DNA of 13,213 bases from DASPTR01 sp964475545 (GTDB lineage Archaea > Thermoproteota > Bathyarchaeia > Bathyarchaeales > Bathycorpusculaceae). Of this stretch, positions 1 through 7,526 are shown piece by piece. A model generated the notes under the pieces. That model ran no database searches. It saw only the letters and a program-made list of their open reading frames with translations, and was not told where the DNA came from. The DNA is taken from assembly GCA_964475545.1 (NCBI GenBank), contig CAYYXF010000033.1, positions 1 through 13,213 of the forward strand, in the 5' to 3' direction. The stretch's first letter is position 1, and the number at the start of each line of letters is the position of its first letter. Position numbers and translations under genes: made by a program.

Positions 1-1892
1 GATTTGATGCCGCTGACTTCTGCGTAGATTGGCGTCGTCTGGTCGAAGGTGACTATCGCGCAGGTCCAAGTTAAGTAGAGTAGTTGCGCATGGAAGTCTT
101 GAGTTTGATACTGTCTGACCGGATCTAACTCGATGACTTTGTCACTTGAGCCTACGTTGAGGCCTCCTGTTTTGGCTGTTTGATTGTCGAAGCAGTACAT
201 TTGGAAGTTCGTGTAGTTGCTGAACATTATTCCAGTTCCTGTTGTCGGGTTTAGACCAGACGTGTTGGCTATTTGGCTCCAGTGATGCGCCCAGCTTGGT
301 CCAGTGTAATTGTAGAATAGCCCGGTGTTGCTTGAAACTTGAGTTCCGTTCTCTGTCAGCGGATAGCGGTTCACTCTTGTCAGCCCCGTTGCATTAACAT
401 TAACGATGCATAGATCTGTCAGTTTTCTTGTGGGCTGCGAGGAGCTTAAGAATATCATGCTTGAAGTGTACGTGAAATATGTTGCGTCTGCTGGCAATGT
501 TATTATTATGTGAGCGTAGAAGTCTGGACAGCCAGGTGCCCCCCCATTTCGCCATTCTGGTTCCGTGTGCACTATATCACGGACTATGCCATTAGCTATT
601 ACGTAAGTCACGTCTGACCCATAATAATCTGACTGGCTATTTACTCGCATAAATTGGGTTGTGCTGTTCATTTTTCCGATTGTTGATGTTACCGTAAGAA
701 CACTGCTTAATCTTGCTATTGTGAGATTTAGCAAGCCGTTGCTTAGAAAGCCGCTAGGCACATTATCCTTTCTGAAGGGTGACGTACTCGGATTGTAAAT
801 GGAGAAGCTTGTTTGATTTGCCTTGTCGCTTCCATCCCACCATATTGTAACCTTGGACACGTTCGGAGACACTAGGAAAACAATCATGTTTCTGGAGTTG
901 AAGAGACTTGCATTGCTGGTCAAGGCCAGGGGGACTTGATATCCTGAGCCCCAGTCCTCGAGTTGGAAGGGTACCTGTTGGTTTACTCCGTTTAATGTTT
1001 GATTTACTCGAAAAGCTTTGACTGGAATTGGAGGGATTGCGAGCGTACGGTTGCCTAGAGCTAGCTGCAAAGGTTGCCCAAGCCACTGCGCTGTGCCATT
1101 TTGCAGCAACTCAACGACTATTGTGGTGTTTCGTGTTGAAGCATATATTGGGTCCCATGCTGGTGTAAGCGTGTATTGATTGATTGATGAGGCGACGACT
1201 TTTATTCCCCTATAGTCTTGGACCTCGATCACATAGGATTTTGGGTCTATTCCTTGAGGAATGTCAACTGAGTATGTGCTGTTTTCGAATGCTGGCTCAG
1301 TGCCAGGGTTTACCCGAGCCCATGTTAATTCCGTCGTGAAGTTGAAAAACATGAAGTTTTGTGAACGTAAGCTCAGTGAAGGTCCATTGTCATCTTCAGT
1401 CACATTTAAGCGTGCTTCATTACCTGTCGCGTTTCTAATCACTTGAACACCCAATTTACATGTGGGTTTATAAGTAATGCCTGAGATCCCAAGTCTGGTT
1501 AGGTTGTAGGTTACGGTCATCTGTCCAGAGCTATAACTTTCATTGCTATACCAGTAGGTGCCTACTTGCAATGGTGGGATTAGGCTTATTGAAGTGCCCC
1601 ATTCTGGATGCATACCTGCAACTTGTCCGATTCCTTCGTAAGCATAGCTCAATGTGCGGGCATAAGCATCCGTCGTGTTTCCTGTGACTTCGAGCACTGA
1701 ACCATAATAGCCAACGATGAATCCCAGAATCTGTTTTATAGCGAAATTTGTCTCATCCACAGCGCTGAACGTTTGCGGTTGATCTGCAATGGGATTTTCT
1801 CGTATCATTGAATAGGTGACTATGAACGTTGTTATGAGAATTGCTGAGACTAGCATAGCCGCGATGATTGAATATTGCCCTCTTTTGCTCAA
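1..1892 (-). CDS. Very large pilin-like surface protein with class III signal peptide (partial)
   Basis: The frame is open from a TTG at 1892 to the left edge: 630 codons, no stop, so the C-terminus is missing. I checked every line of the frame for stops. The TTG is chosen because a perfect GGAGGAG lies 8 bases upstream. The N-terminus MSKRGQYSIIAAMLVSA continues into one hydrophobic helix (about residues 8-29). KRG|QYS fits the archaeal prepilin-peptidase site, where cleavage leaves an N-terminal Gln and the helix stays on the mature protein. The rest is a long polar, Thr/Ser/Asn-rich extracellular region with over 20 N-X-S/T sequons and a few Cys. I recognise no enzymatic motif. It is the last visible gene of the pilus run, 3 bases after the preceding stop. 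At over 630 residues it is far larger than ordinary pilins (about 100-250), which suggests a tip or minor subunit or a pilus-associated adhesin. The function is inferred from the N-terminus and neighbours only. Confidence 0.85.
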   Translation of the reverse strand, partial: MSKRGQYSIIAAMLVSAILITTFIVTYSMIRENPIADQPQTFSAVDETNFAIKQILGFIVGYYGSVLEVTGNTTDAYARTLSYAYEGIGQVAGMHPEWGTSISLIPPLQVGTYWYSNESYSSGQMTVTYNLTRLGISGITYKPTCKLGVQVIRNATGNEARLNVTEDDNGPSLSLRSQNFMFFNFTTELTWARVNPGTEPAFENSTYSVDIPQGIDPKSYVIEVQDYRGIKVVASSINQYTLTPAWDPIYASTRNTTIVVELLQNGTAQWLGQPLQLALGNRTLAIPPIPVKAFRVNQTLNGVNQQVPFQLEDWGSGYQVPLALTSNASLFNSRNMIVFLVSPNVSKVTIWWDGSDKANQTSFSIYNPSTSPFRKDNVPSGFLSNGLLNLTIARLSSVLTVTSTIGKMNSTTQFMRVNSQSDYYGSDVTYVIANGIVRDIVHTEPEWRNGGAPGCPDFYAHIIITLPADATYFTYTSSMIFLSSSQPTRKLTDLCIVNVNATGLTRVNRYPLTENGTQVSSNTGLFYNYTGPSWAHHWSQIANTSGLNPTTGTGIMFSNYTNFQMYCFDNQTAKTGGLNVGSSDKVIELDPVRQYQTQDFHAQLLYLTWTCAIVTFDQTTPIYAEVSGIK

Positions 1893-1895
1893 CTG

Positions 1896-3215
1896 CTATA
1901 CTCCTCCTACATTTCCGAGTTGTAGTACTACGAGTTTCGATGTTCCGGCGACCGTGAACTGAGACTGGAGCAATTGCGGGTGATAGTCGCACAGGATCCC
2001 AAGCGCAGTAAGTCTGATGTCTGGTGTTCGTGCCATTCCAAGAGTCAATAGACCGCCTGAGAACACGTTTCTATAGACTGCTCCAGCAAGCCATCCGCCG
2101 TTGGGATCAAAGATGTAAGTGTTAACGTTGAGGTGGTAAGTGCCAGTTATTGACGAAGATAAGGCTCGGGTGGCCGTTTGATTGGGAGAAGGATAGATGC
2201 CGTAAGTATTACAGGAGTTCGAGGCGTTCTGTGAGAGGGACACGTACAAGAGGCTCATTGACTGTATAAGGCTGGTTTCATTTTTTTGGAACTCTTGGCC
2301 GTCTAGGCCTTGCAGAAAGGCAGTAATTCCACCTTGATATGTCTTCATCATTCCGTAAATGCCGTAAGTGTTTTGGCCGTTTGCAAAGAATTGCTTGTTG
2401 CTAACGTAGTATAGTGGGTAGCCTACGATGCTGGCCCATGTCCAGTTGTACTGGCGGGTCCTGTTGCCTAGGGTGTAGCAGTATTTTGTATAAGGATAAT
2501 TGGGATTGATTGTGGCGTCATAGCCTTCGTTTCCCCTTGACTGATTTTGACAGTACTCTGTTGGTATTGGTACGCATTCTCCGAAGGTGTTTATCACAAT
2601 TGCGTTCTGCATTCTTTCATTTGCTAATCGCGAGCCGTCAAGTAGTTGCCCGAGTTGCGCTGTGGTGTTTACCATTATTATTGAACTTGGGTCAAAGTAC
2701 GGATTGAGTAGGCTGTAAAGGTCACCTGCCAGGTCTTGAGCGGTGTATCCTGTGATCCACCACCCGTTGGCATCGTTGCAATTCAGAATGTATAGCGTGT
2801 TGTTGATTTTCTGCGGGGTAACTTTGAAAGTCGCGTTGGAGGATGTGACGAGGTAAGAGGATACTAGGGAAGTCACACCTATGTTTTCAGCGTTGGACAT
2901 CGTGTGGTTTAGTCTGTAAAGTGCATTACTGCCGGTCTGCGTATCGTAGACTGTAAGATTGTAAACGATGTTCGCAGGCAGGCAGGCTGAGAGTGCTATC
3001 TGCAACTGTGTCCACGCAGGGTCAGTCTGATTCTTGAAGACTGTGTCGCTTAAGCTGTGGTCTGCGTCTAAGGTTTGAAGTGTAGTCAAAGCTAGTTTTC
3101 TGAGATTCAACGGTGAGACTGTTCGAGGTGGAGGCAAGATTGCGAAATATGAAGCCGTGAGGAAGGCGCCGAGCATAATGACAATGACGAGCAGGATTTC
3201 GATAGTTCGCATCAT
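1896..3215 (-). CDS. Pilin-like membrane-anchored protein with globular extracellular domain
   Basis: A 439-residue protein with one N-terminal helix (about residues 5-27) and no other clear membrane segment, so most of it should be outside the cell. Residues 36-90 (LALTTLQTLDADHSLSD, then LSACLPANIVYNLTVYD) look like the stretch after the helix in many archaeal pilin-like proteins. Residues 140-275 contain LYILNCNDANGWWITGY, a run of beta-strand-like segments, NAIVINTFGECVPIP (204-218) and NWTWASIVGYPLYYVSN (257-273). This suggests a Rossmann-like, possibly amidotransferase-like (GATase/ThuA) fold, recalled by pattern only. The C-terminal part (about 373-412) includes GGWLAGAVYRNVFSGGLL and DIRLTALGILCDYHP. 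There are about 12 N-glycosylation sequons and several Cys that could form disulfides. The ATG at 3215 lies one base after the stop of the previous gene. I see no clear prepilin-peptidase site. Role in the pilus is inferred from context. Confidence 0.88.
   Translation of the reverse strand: MMRTIEILLVIVIMLGAFLTASYFAILPPPRTVSPLNLRKLALTTLQTLDADHSLSDTVFKNQTDPAWTQLQIALSACLPANIVYNLTVYDTQTGSNALYRLNHTMSNAENIGVTSLVSSYLVTSSNATFKVTPQKINNTLYILNCNDANGWWITGYTAQDLAGDLYSLLNPYFDPSSIIMVNTTAQLGQLLDGSRLANERMQNAIVINTFGECVPIPTEYCQNQSRGNEGYDATINPNYPYTKYCYTLGNRTRQYNWTWASIVGYPLYYVSNKQFFANGQNTYGIYGMMKTYQGGITAFLQGLDGQEFQKNETSLIQSMSLLYVSLSQNASNSCNTYGIYPSPNQTATRALSSSITGTYHLNVNTYIFDPNGGWLAGAVYRNVFSGGLLTLGMARTPDIRLTALGILCDYHPQLLQSQFTVAGTSKLVVLQLGNVGGV
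1901..1907 (-). promoter_or_regulatory. Shine-Dalgarno site deciding the TTG start at 1892
   Basis: On the minus strand this reads GGAGGAG, 8 bases before TTG. It lies inside the last codons (Gly-Gly-Val) of the preceding gene, so ribosomes ending that gene would be placed at this start. The next in-frame ATG would cut into the signal peptide and has no such site. Confidence 0.8.
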
Positions 3216-3216
3216 G

Positions 3217-4461
3217 TCATTTTGCCACCTGATATCCTTGCAGACTCCACAATAGTAGTTTGGCCTGATAGGTGGTGTCGCACACGATAACTTGACGGAT
3301 GTCCGCTGCGACCCACTCTTGTGCGGAGCTCGATGGATTCACACCTGTGGTAGCTGAGAATCCGATTGAGCCGATTCCCCAGGGCATGACTGCAAGGCCG
3401 AAACCGCTGCCTTTGCAGTAAGCTACGAGGAGAAAGCCCGGCGTAGATCGGGCTTCGGGAGGGATCTGCAGTGTCTGGTTGGGCTGTCCTCCGCCAGCGT
3501 TCACGATTCCTGTTACGTTTGAAATGCGGGATGTTGGCAGGAAGTTGTCAGGCAAACTGTAGAATGTCGAGTTGAAGTGCAAGACACCATTGCTATCATT
3601 AGGATCTTTTTCGAAGTTGTGGGCAAGCAAGACTCTTCCGTCCCCGAAGCTATCGACGATGGGGACAACGTTGCCGGTGTTTTGTATGTAGAGGTTTCGT
3701 GATTTGTAGCCTATTCCTGAGATCCCGCTAATAGAAGCCTTGACAATGAAGGTGTAGGCCGTTGCATTGTTGTCAATGCTGAGGTCGGAGAACACTTTTG
3801 TCGCTGTGCCTGAGGAATCCGTTTGAAGAGTGCCATTGTTGAAGTTTATGCTTGGCACGTTCTCCGGGCTTGTTGAGTTGGTCCAAAACATTAGGTAACT
3901 GAGACTTGCATTACCGAGGGGAGAACTCTTTCCACTGACTTGAATGCTTAAAGTCAACGGATTTGCATTAGCTTCGTCGACGGTCACGGCGAGTGTGGGA
4001 CTGATCTCTAGGTACATTCCGAATGTTCCATTTATGCCTAACAGTTTTGTCACAGTTGAATAGTTGACGCAATCGTTTTGCGGCATAAGCAAGTAGCCGC
4101 CGTCTTGTCCCCATGACACGTTGCTGTACCACTTTCCTGTTCCAGCGTAGAAGACTTGGTCAGAGTGAAGCAGCCTCATGAGAGAAAATGGGTCCAGCCT
4201 ATATGCCGTAGATTCTGGGTCCTGTAAACCGAAGCCTGTTATGGTGCAGTTGCTCGTTCCCCAGTAAAGAGTATCGTTTGATGGGCTGCCCGGATTTAGC
4301 AGCATGTTATCAAGCAGGTCGCTGCATTTTGTTGCTAAGTACTTGTGTTGTTGGTATAGGATTGCTGTTTGAATGGTCTGGTTGTAGAAACCTATGAAGA
4401 CTAGAAGAGCTGCTAAGAACACCGTCAAAGAGACAATGTGATCTATTGTTGCGCCTGCCAT
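3217..4461 (-). CDS. Pilin-like membrane-anchored protein with an Ig-like domain
   Basis: A 414-residue protein. The N-terminus MAGATIDHIVSLTVFLAALL carries a single helix (about residues 7-26). It is followed by KCSDLLDNMLLNPGSPSND and TGFGLQDP (about 45-82), a pattern I associate with archaeal pilin-like and pseudopilin proteins (leucine-rich run, PG-P, then a Trp/Gly-rich turn). Residues about 157-260 look like one Ig-like beta-sandwich with the turn TDSSGTA (214-220), the same TD..G style as the repeats of the surface protein at 9198-12331. The C-terminal region (about 340-414) is compact, with AYCKGSGFGLAVMPWGIG. I count about 14 N-X-S/T sequons, consistent with a glycosylated external protein. 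The ATG is preceded by GGGTGA 7 bases upstream and lies 12 bases after the preceding stop. The MAGA start lacks the basic residue of a classic class III signal, so processing is uncertain. Probably a minor subunit; its exact job is unknown. Confidence 0.87.
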   Translation of the reverse strand: MAGATIDHIVSLTVFLAALLVFIGFYNQTIQTAILYQQHKYLATKCSDLLDNMLLNPGSPSNDTLYWGTSNCTITGFGLQDPESTAYRLDPFSLMRLLHSDQVFYAGTGKWYSNVSWGQDGGYLLMPQNDCVNYSTVTKLLGINGTFGMYLEISPTLAVTVDEANANPLTLSIQVSGKSSPLGNASLSYLMFWTNSTSPENVPSINFNNGTLQTDSSGTATKVFSDLSIDNNATAYTFIVKASISGISGIGYKSRNLYIQNTGNVVPIVDSFGDGRVLLAHNFEKDPNDSNGVLHFNSTFYSLPDNFLPTSRISNVTGIVNAGGGQPNQTLQIPPEARSTPGFLLVAYCKGSGFGLAVMPWGIGSIGFSATTGVNPSSSAQEWVAADIRQVIVCDTTYQAKLLLWSLQGYQVAK

Positions 4462-4473
4462 TCAACGTCACCC

Positions 4474-4965
4474 TTAACTCATGAACGATATGCTTATGGT
4501 TCCATTCGCCAGCTTCACTGCTGTTATTCCAGCGTTGCTAGAGGAGCTTAGGAAGGTTGACGATTGCCACAGCACGTTCTGGCCAAGAAGCACTTGTGAG
4601 GTTACTTTGATCTGCGTAGTCACAAGTCTGAGCGAAAGTTCCAAAAGTTTGCTCGAGCTTCCTGTTGGGTCCAGAGATGCGTCCAACACTGGTTTCAGCG
4701 TTGCATTCGCGGTAAAGGGCATCGTCTCGATGAGCAATGGAAGGTCTGACTTTTGGGTAATGACGCCGCTGACTGTGTTGTGGTTCAGGAGAAAGTATGC
4801 TTGCTGTATTGTGCTTCCCAGGTGACTTGCAGCTTCCAGCAGAGCGACTGTTCTTCTGGAGTCCGCCCAGATGCTCATCATCCAGTTTGCAGTCAAAGGG
4901 AAGAGGAATATCTGCAGGATCAACATGGGCAGCAAGATTGTGTACTCAATTGTTACGTGTGGCAC
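4474..4965 (-). CDS. TadE-like small pilus protein
   Basis: A 163-residue protein. The N-terminus MPHVTIEYTILLPMLILQIF forms one membrane helix (about residues 5-28). The Ile-Glu-Tyr followed by Leu-Pro a few residues later resembles the start of bacterial TadE/TadG pseudopilins (consensus like AxEFALVLPxLL), where the Glu at this position is characteristic. After the helix comes an amphipathic stretch (WADSRRTVALLEAASHLG), then a mostly beta, Ser/Thr-rich tail. In Tad systems TadE-type proteins are minor pseudopilins needed for pilus assembly; this role is inferred here. The start is GTG, supported by GGAGG 7 bases upstream, in a 19-base gap after the preceding gene. The TadE match is by motif only and could be coincidental, because many archaeal pilins also carry an IEY near the N-terminus. 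Confidence 0.82.
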   Translation of the reverse strand: MPHVTIEYTILLPMLILQIFLFPLTANWMMSIWADSRRTVALLEAASHLGSTIQQAYFLLNHNTVSGVITQKSDLPLLIETMPFTANATLKPVLDASLDPTGSSSKLLELSLRLVTTQIKVTSQVLLGQNVLWQSSTFLSSSSNAGITAVKLANGTISISFMS

Positions 4966-4972
4966 TTCTGAA

Positions 4973-4977
4973 CCTCC
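4973..4977 (-). promoter_or_regulatory. Shine-Dalgarno site deciding the GTG start at 4965
   Basis: GGAGG on the minus strand (GGAGGTT if extended to 4971), 7 bases before the GTG. It sits in the short gap after the preceding gene's TAG at 4985 and is the main reason to accept a GTG start. Confidence 0.75.
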
Positions 4978-4984
4978 GTCGCGG

Positions 4985-5839
4985 CTAGCCGTAGAGTCCT
5001 AGCGACACGGTCACCTCACCTGTGAAAAACTCGACGATTGAACCAGGAAATACACCTGTGGCTTCTGTTAGACTGCTGAACTTGAAGAAATCTGAACCGA
5101 AACCCAAGGTCTGGTTTGGAAAGCTTACACGTAAAACAACGGAGTTTGCCCCTTTGGTATCTCGAATTACATTTGTTCCAGTTAACGTTACAGATTGGGA
5201 GTTGCCTAGCTGGCTTCCCGCTGCAAGTATTGGTAGGTAGAACTTTGTGTAACGGGTCTGTGTGGCTGCGCCCGTTGATAATGTTGAGTTCATTACTCTT
5301 ACGCATGGTGCGACGACTATCCTCACGTAAAGTCCATCGATCATCGGCAATTTCTCAATCACAAAAACGCGTGCTACGAGCGCTGAAGTGCCCGATTGCA
5401 AAAAGGAACTGCCTGAAGTGGGGATTATCTGCTGGTAGTGACCGTTTGCAATATTGTAGCTGTTGATAGGCATGTTAAAAAGCAAGATCCGAGTGAGGTA
5501 GCTGAAGCTGGGTGAAGGACTGCCATCCAGATAGACGCTGTAGTTCAGAAATACAGGATACAAGCTTACGTATCCAAACCTGCTTGCGAAACGGGTTGTC
5601 TGTGTCTGCCCGTTTATCCACGCCACATAGTCTATTTGAAGCCCAATAGTCTGCATGAATTGCTCCATAGCGCCAAACTCGTTTTCCGCTATTCGCGCAT
5701 TCAAGTAGTTGTTTGCAAAGACCACGACTACCAGAAGCATGATTACAATGGTGCCCGTCAACAGGACTGTTGAAAGCGCTGGGCTGACTGCTCTTTCTCC
5801 TTTTTTCGGCTTTGTCGATGCAACTCTGCCATGCTTCAT
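4985..5839 (-). CDS. Archaeal type IV pilin-like protein (Pilin_N type)
   Basis: A 284-residue protein. A basic leader (MKHGRVASTKPKKGERA) precedes VSPALSTVLLTGTIVIML, a hydrophobic helix at about residues 20-43. ERA|VSP matches the archaeal pilin N-terminus known as Pilin_N/DUF1628 (RAVSPVIG...), where prepilin peptidase would cut after the Ala and the helix would pack in the filament core. The rest, about 240 residues, is beta-rich with few charged residues and only a few sequons, fewer than its neighbours. It is the first subunit-type gene after the ATPase and platform genes, the usual place for a main pilin, but it is larger than a typical major pilin, so major versus minor is open. The ATG at 5839 has GGGGTGAG about 9 bases upstream, overlapping the stop of the platform gene. 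Confidence 0.88.
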   Translation of the reverse strand: MKHGRVASTKPKKGERAVSPALSTVLLTGTIVIMLLVVVVFANNYLNARIAENEFGAMEQFMQTIGLQIDYVAWINGQTQTTRFASRFGYVSLYPVFLNYSVYLDGSPSPSFSYLTRILLFNMPINSYNIANGHYQQIIPTSGSSFLQSGTSALVARVFVIEKLPMIDGLYVRIVVAPCVRVMNSTLSTGAATQTRYTKFYLPILAAGSQLGNSQSVTLTGTNVIRDTKGANSVVLRVSFPNQTLGFGSDFFKFSSLTEATGVFPGSIVEFFTGEVTVSLGLYG

Positions 5840-5849
5840 TCTTTATCTC

Positions 5850-7526
5850 TCACCCCATGCTAAAGAACATGGGCACTAGCTTGGCAGCGACCACCGAAAT
5901 TACCACTAGAATTGCTGCGTGCTTAAACCCGGAGGAAATGGACTCCTCGCTTATCTTTCCGGCCACGATGCCTATCAAGTAACTGTGGAAAATACATGAT
6001 GTTATGAACAAGGCTCTCACCGTGGTGAAGTCTCGAGGAGGGCCTGTTTGAGTAATGCCCAAAGTTCCGGTGGTAAATCCAAGCATCATCGTTGTTGTGG
6101 CCACGAGGAGAAGAGCTGCGAAATATGGCATCATTATGTATGGTCGAACCGTCATTTTCTTTTCTCTCTCAACTTCTTGCGTCAAATTGCTGAATCTGGC
6201 CAGAGACTCAATCATCGCTATTGTACCGCCGCCGACATCAACCGTCTCAACGAGGAGAAACATGATAATCTGCGTCATCCAGCTGCGCGTTCTTTTGACA
6301 AAGTCCATAACAACTTTTTTAAGAGGCAACCCCCAGGTGATCTCTGAGTTTATCTTTTTCAGCTCCTTGCTAAATTCGCCGTATTCACGCCTGGCCAAGC
6401 TTTCGATGCACTTCTCAGGGGATAAGCCTGTTTTTCTAACCTCCGTTAAGTCTCTAAGAAAGCTGTTTGTTCCTCGTTCGATGCTTCCTTTTTTGGTTGA
6501 CAGTTTGCCGTGGATTACTGCCGCTGGTGCTACAGTAATGAACAAGGCTATGGAAACAAGTATTGGAAGATCTATAATTGTGTTCATGAAGCCTGTGAAG
6601 TAGAAGAACGCAAATAGTGCTAGTGCGATGGCACTGCAGAGTCCGAATATTTTGTAGGGGCGCATTTCGGTGATGGGTGTTTTGGGTTGCATGCTGTGGG
6701 CTAGATAGATGAAAACCATCGAAAGCATTGGGCTGAAAACGTACGTGTAGAGAAGTATGCCTGAGATGGAGCTGCCGCCTCCGGCTGCGCTGATGTTTTC
6801 TACGCTGAACATGATGTAGAAGCAGAGGGACATCATCACATTTACTATGATGAATGATTCTAGAAGCATTCCAAGTCTTTCTGCGGCGGCTTTGACGCGT
6901 AACGATCTCATTCTAAAAATTTCTTCTGCCTTCCTTTCAAGGAAGTGGCCGATGTCCCCTCCGATTACGACCGTAGACGCATACCCTGATAGGAAGTCCT
7001 TGTAAATCTCAAGGGGATTTCTTCTTGCCGCGTTCTGAATGGCGGTCAATGGGTCGAAGCCAAAAATCTCAACGTCCTTGATTATCTCTCTTGCCTCGTT
7101 CCTCATAACAGGCATCAGTTGCACTTCTCCCAGCCGTTTGAAGCTCGTGTAGGGTGCTATTCCTCCTGAGGCCATGACGCTGACGTAGGCTGCTGCAAAT
7201 GGCATCTCTCTTTCTAGGTTGCTGGCTCTTTCGCCAGCTTGAGAGATGGGCACCAGCATGAACCCAATCATTACGAATATGGGTAAGGGTATAAGGAAGG
7301 CCAGCGGGTAGAAACCGGTGAAGTAGACTATTGCTATGGCTATTATTGGCACCGGAAGCGTTAATGCTGTGACAAGAAACATTAATGAAACGTATGTCTC
7401 TGGGTATATCTTGATCTTTGCTCTTTCCAAGTAATCTTTGAACTCGACCACGTGTTTTAGAAAGGTGGGGGCAAATCCTCCGAAAAGGCGAAAAGACCAG
7501 GCCTCAAACGTTTCTAACAGCGGCAA
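5850..7526 (-). CDS. FlaJ/TadC-type membrane platform protein with two T2SF domains
   Basis: A 558-residue inner-membrane protein of the GspF/FlaJ/TadB-TadC family, the platform that couples the ATPase to subunit insertion in type IV filament machines. I see about nine hydrophobic segments (roughly 44-70, 72-95, 218-242, 255-277, 291-311, 317-338, 465-486, 504-523, 537-556). Two T2SF-type cytoplasmic helical domains lie at about 108-215 (EMPFAAAYVSVMASGGIAPY) and about 355-460 (FLRDLTEVRKTGLSPEKCIES). The duplicated layout is typical of archaeal FlaJ-like proteins; bacterial Tad systems split it into TadB and TadC. The start is TTG at 7526, supported by GGAGG 9 bases upstream. It lies inside the ATPase gene, giving a 23-base overlap in a different frame. 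The next in-frame Met is about residue 49, inside the first helix, so a later start is unlikely. Family assignment is firm; the exact filament type is inferred. Confidence 0.93.
   Translation of the reverse strand: MPLLETFEAWSFRLFGGFAPTFLKHVVEFKDYLERAKIKIYPETYVSLMFLVTALTLPVPIIAIAIVYFTGFYPLAFLIPLPIFVMIGFMLVPISQAGERASNLEREMPFAAAYVSVMASGGIAPYTSFKRLGEVQLMPVMRNEAREIIKDVEIFGFDPLTAIQNAARRNPLEIYKDFLSGYASTVVIGGDIGHFLERKAEEIFRMRSLRVKAAAERLGMLLESFIIVNVMMSLCFYIMFSVENISAAGGGSSISGILLYTYVFSPMLSMVFIYLAHSMQPKTPITEMRPYKIFGLCSAIALALFAFFYFTGFMNTIIDLPILVSIALFITVAPAAVIHGKLSTKKGSIERGTNSFLRDLTEVRKTGLSPEKCIESLARREYGEFSKELKKINSEITWGLPLKKVVMDFVKRTRSWMTQIIMFLLVETVDVGGGTIAMIESLARFSNLTQEVEREKKMTVRPYIMMPYFAALLLVATTTMMLGFTTGTLGITQTGPPRDFTTVRALFITSCIFHSYLIGIVAGKISEESISSGFKHAAILVVISVVAAKLVPMFFSMG

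Noticed and set aside
4481..4825. 114-residue plus-strand frame opposite the TadE-like gene
   Set aside because: No recognisable features, and the minus-strand gene fits the operon with a strong SD.
6055..6603. 182-residue plus-strand frame inside the platform gene
   Set aside because: It lies wholly opposite a confident T2SF protein with membrane helices; composition looks like a reverse reading of that gene and no domain is visible.
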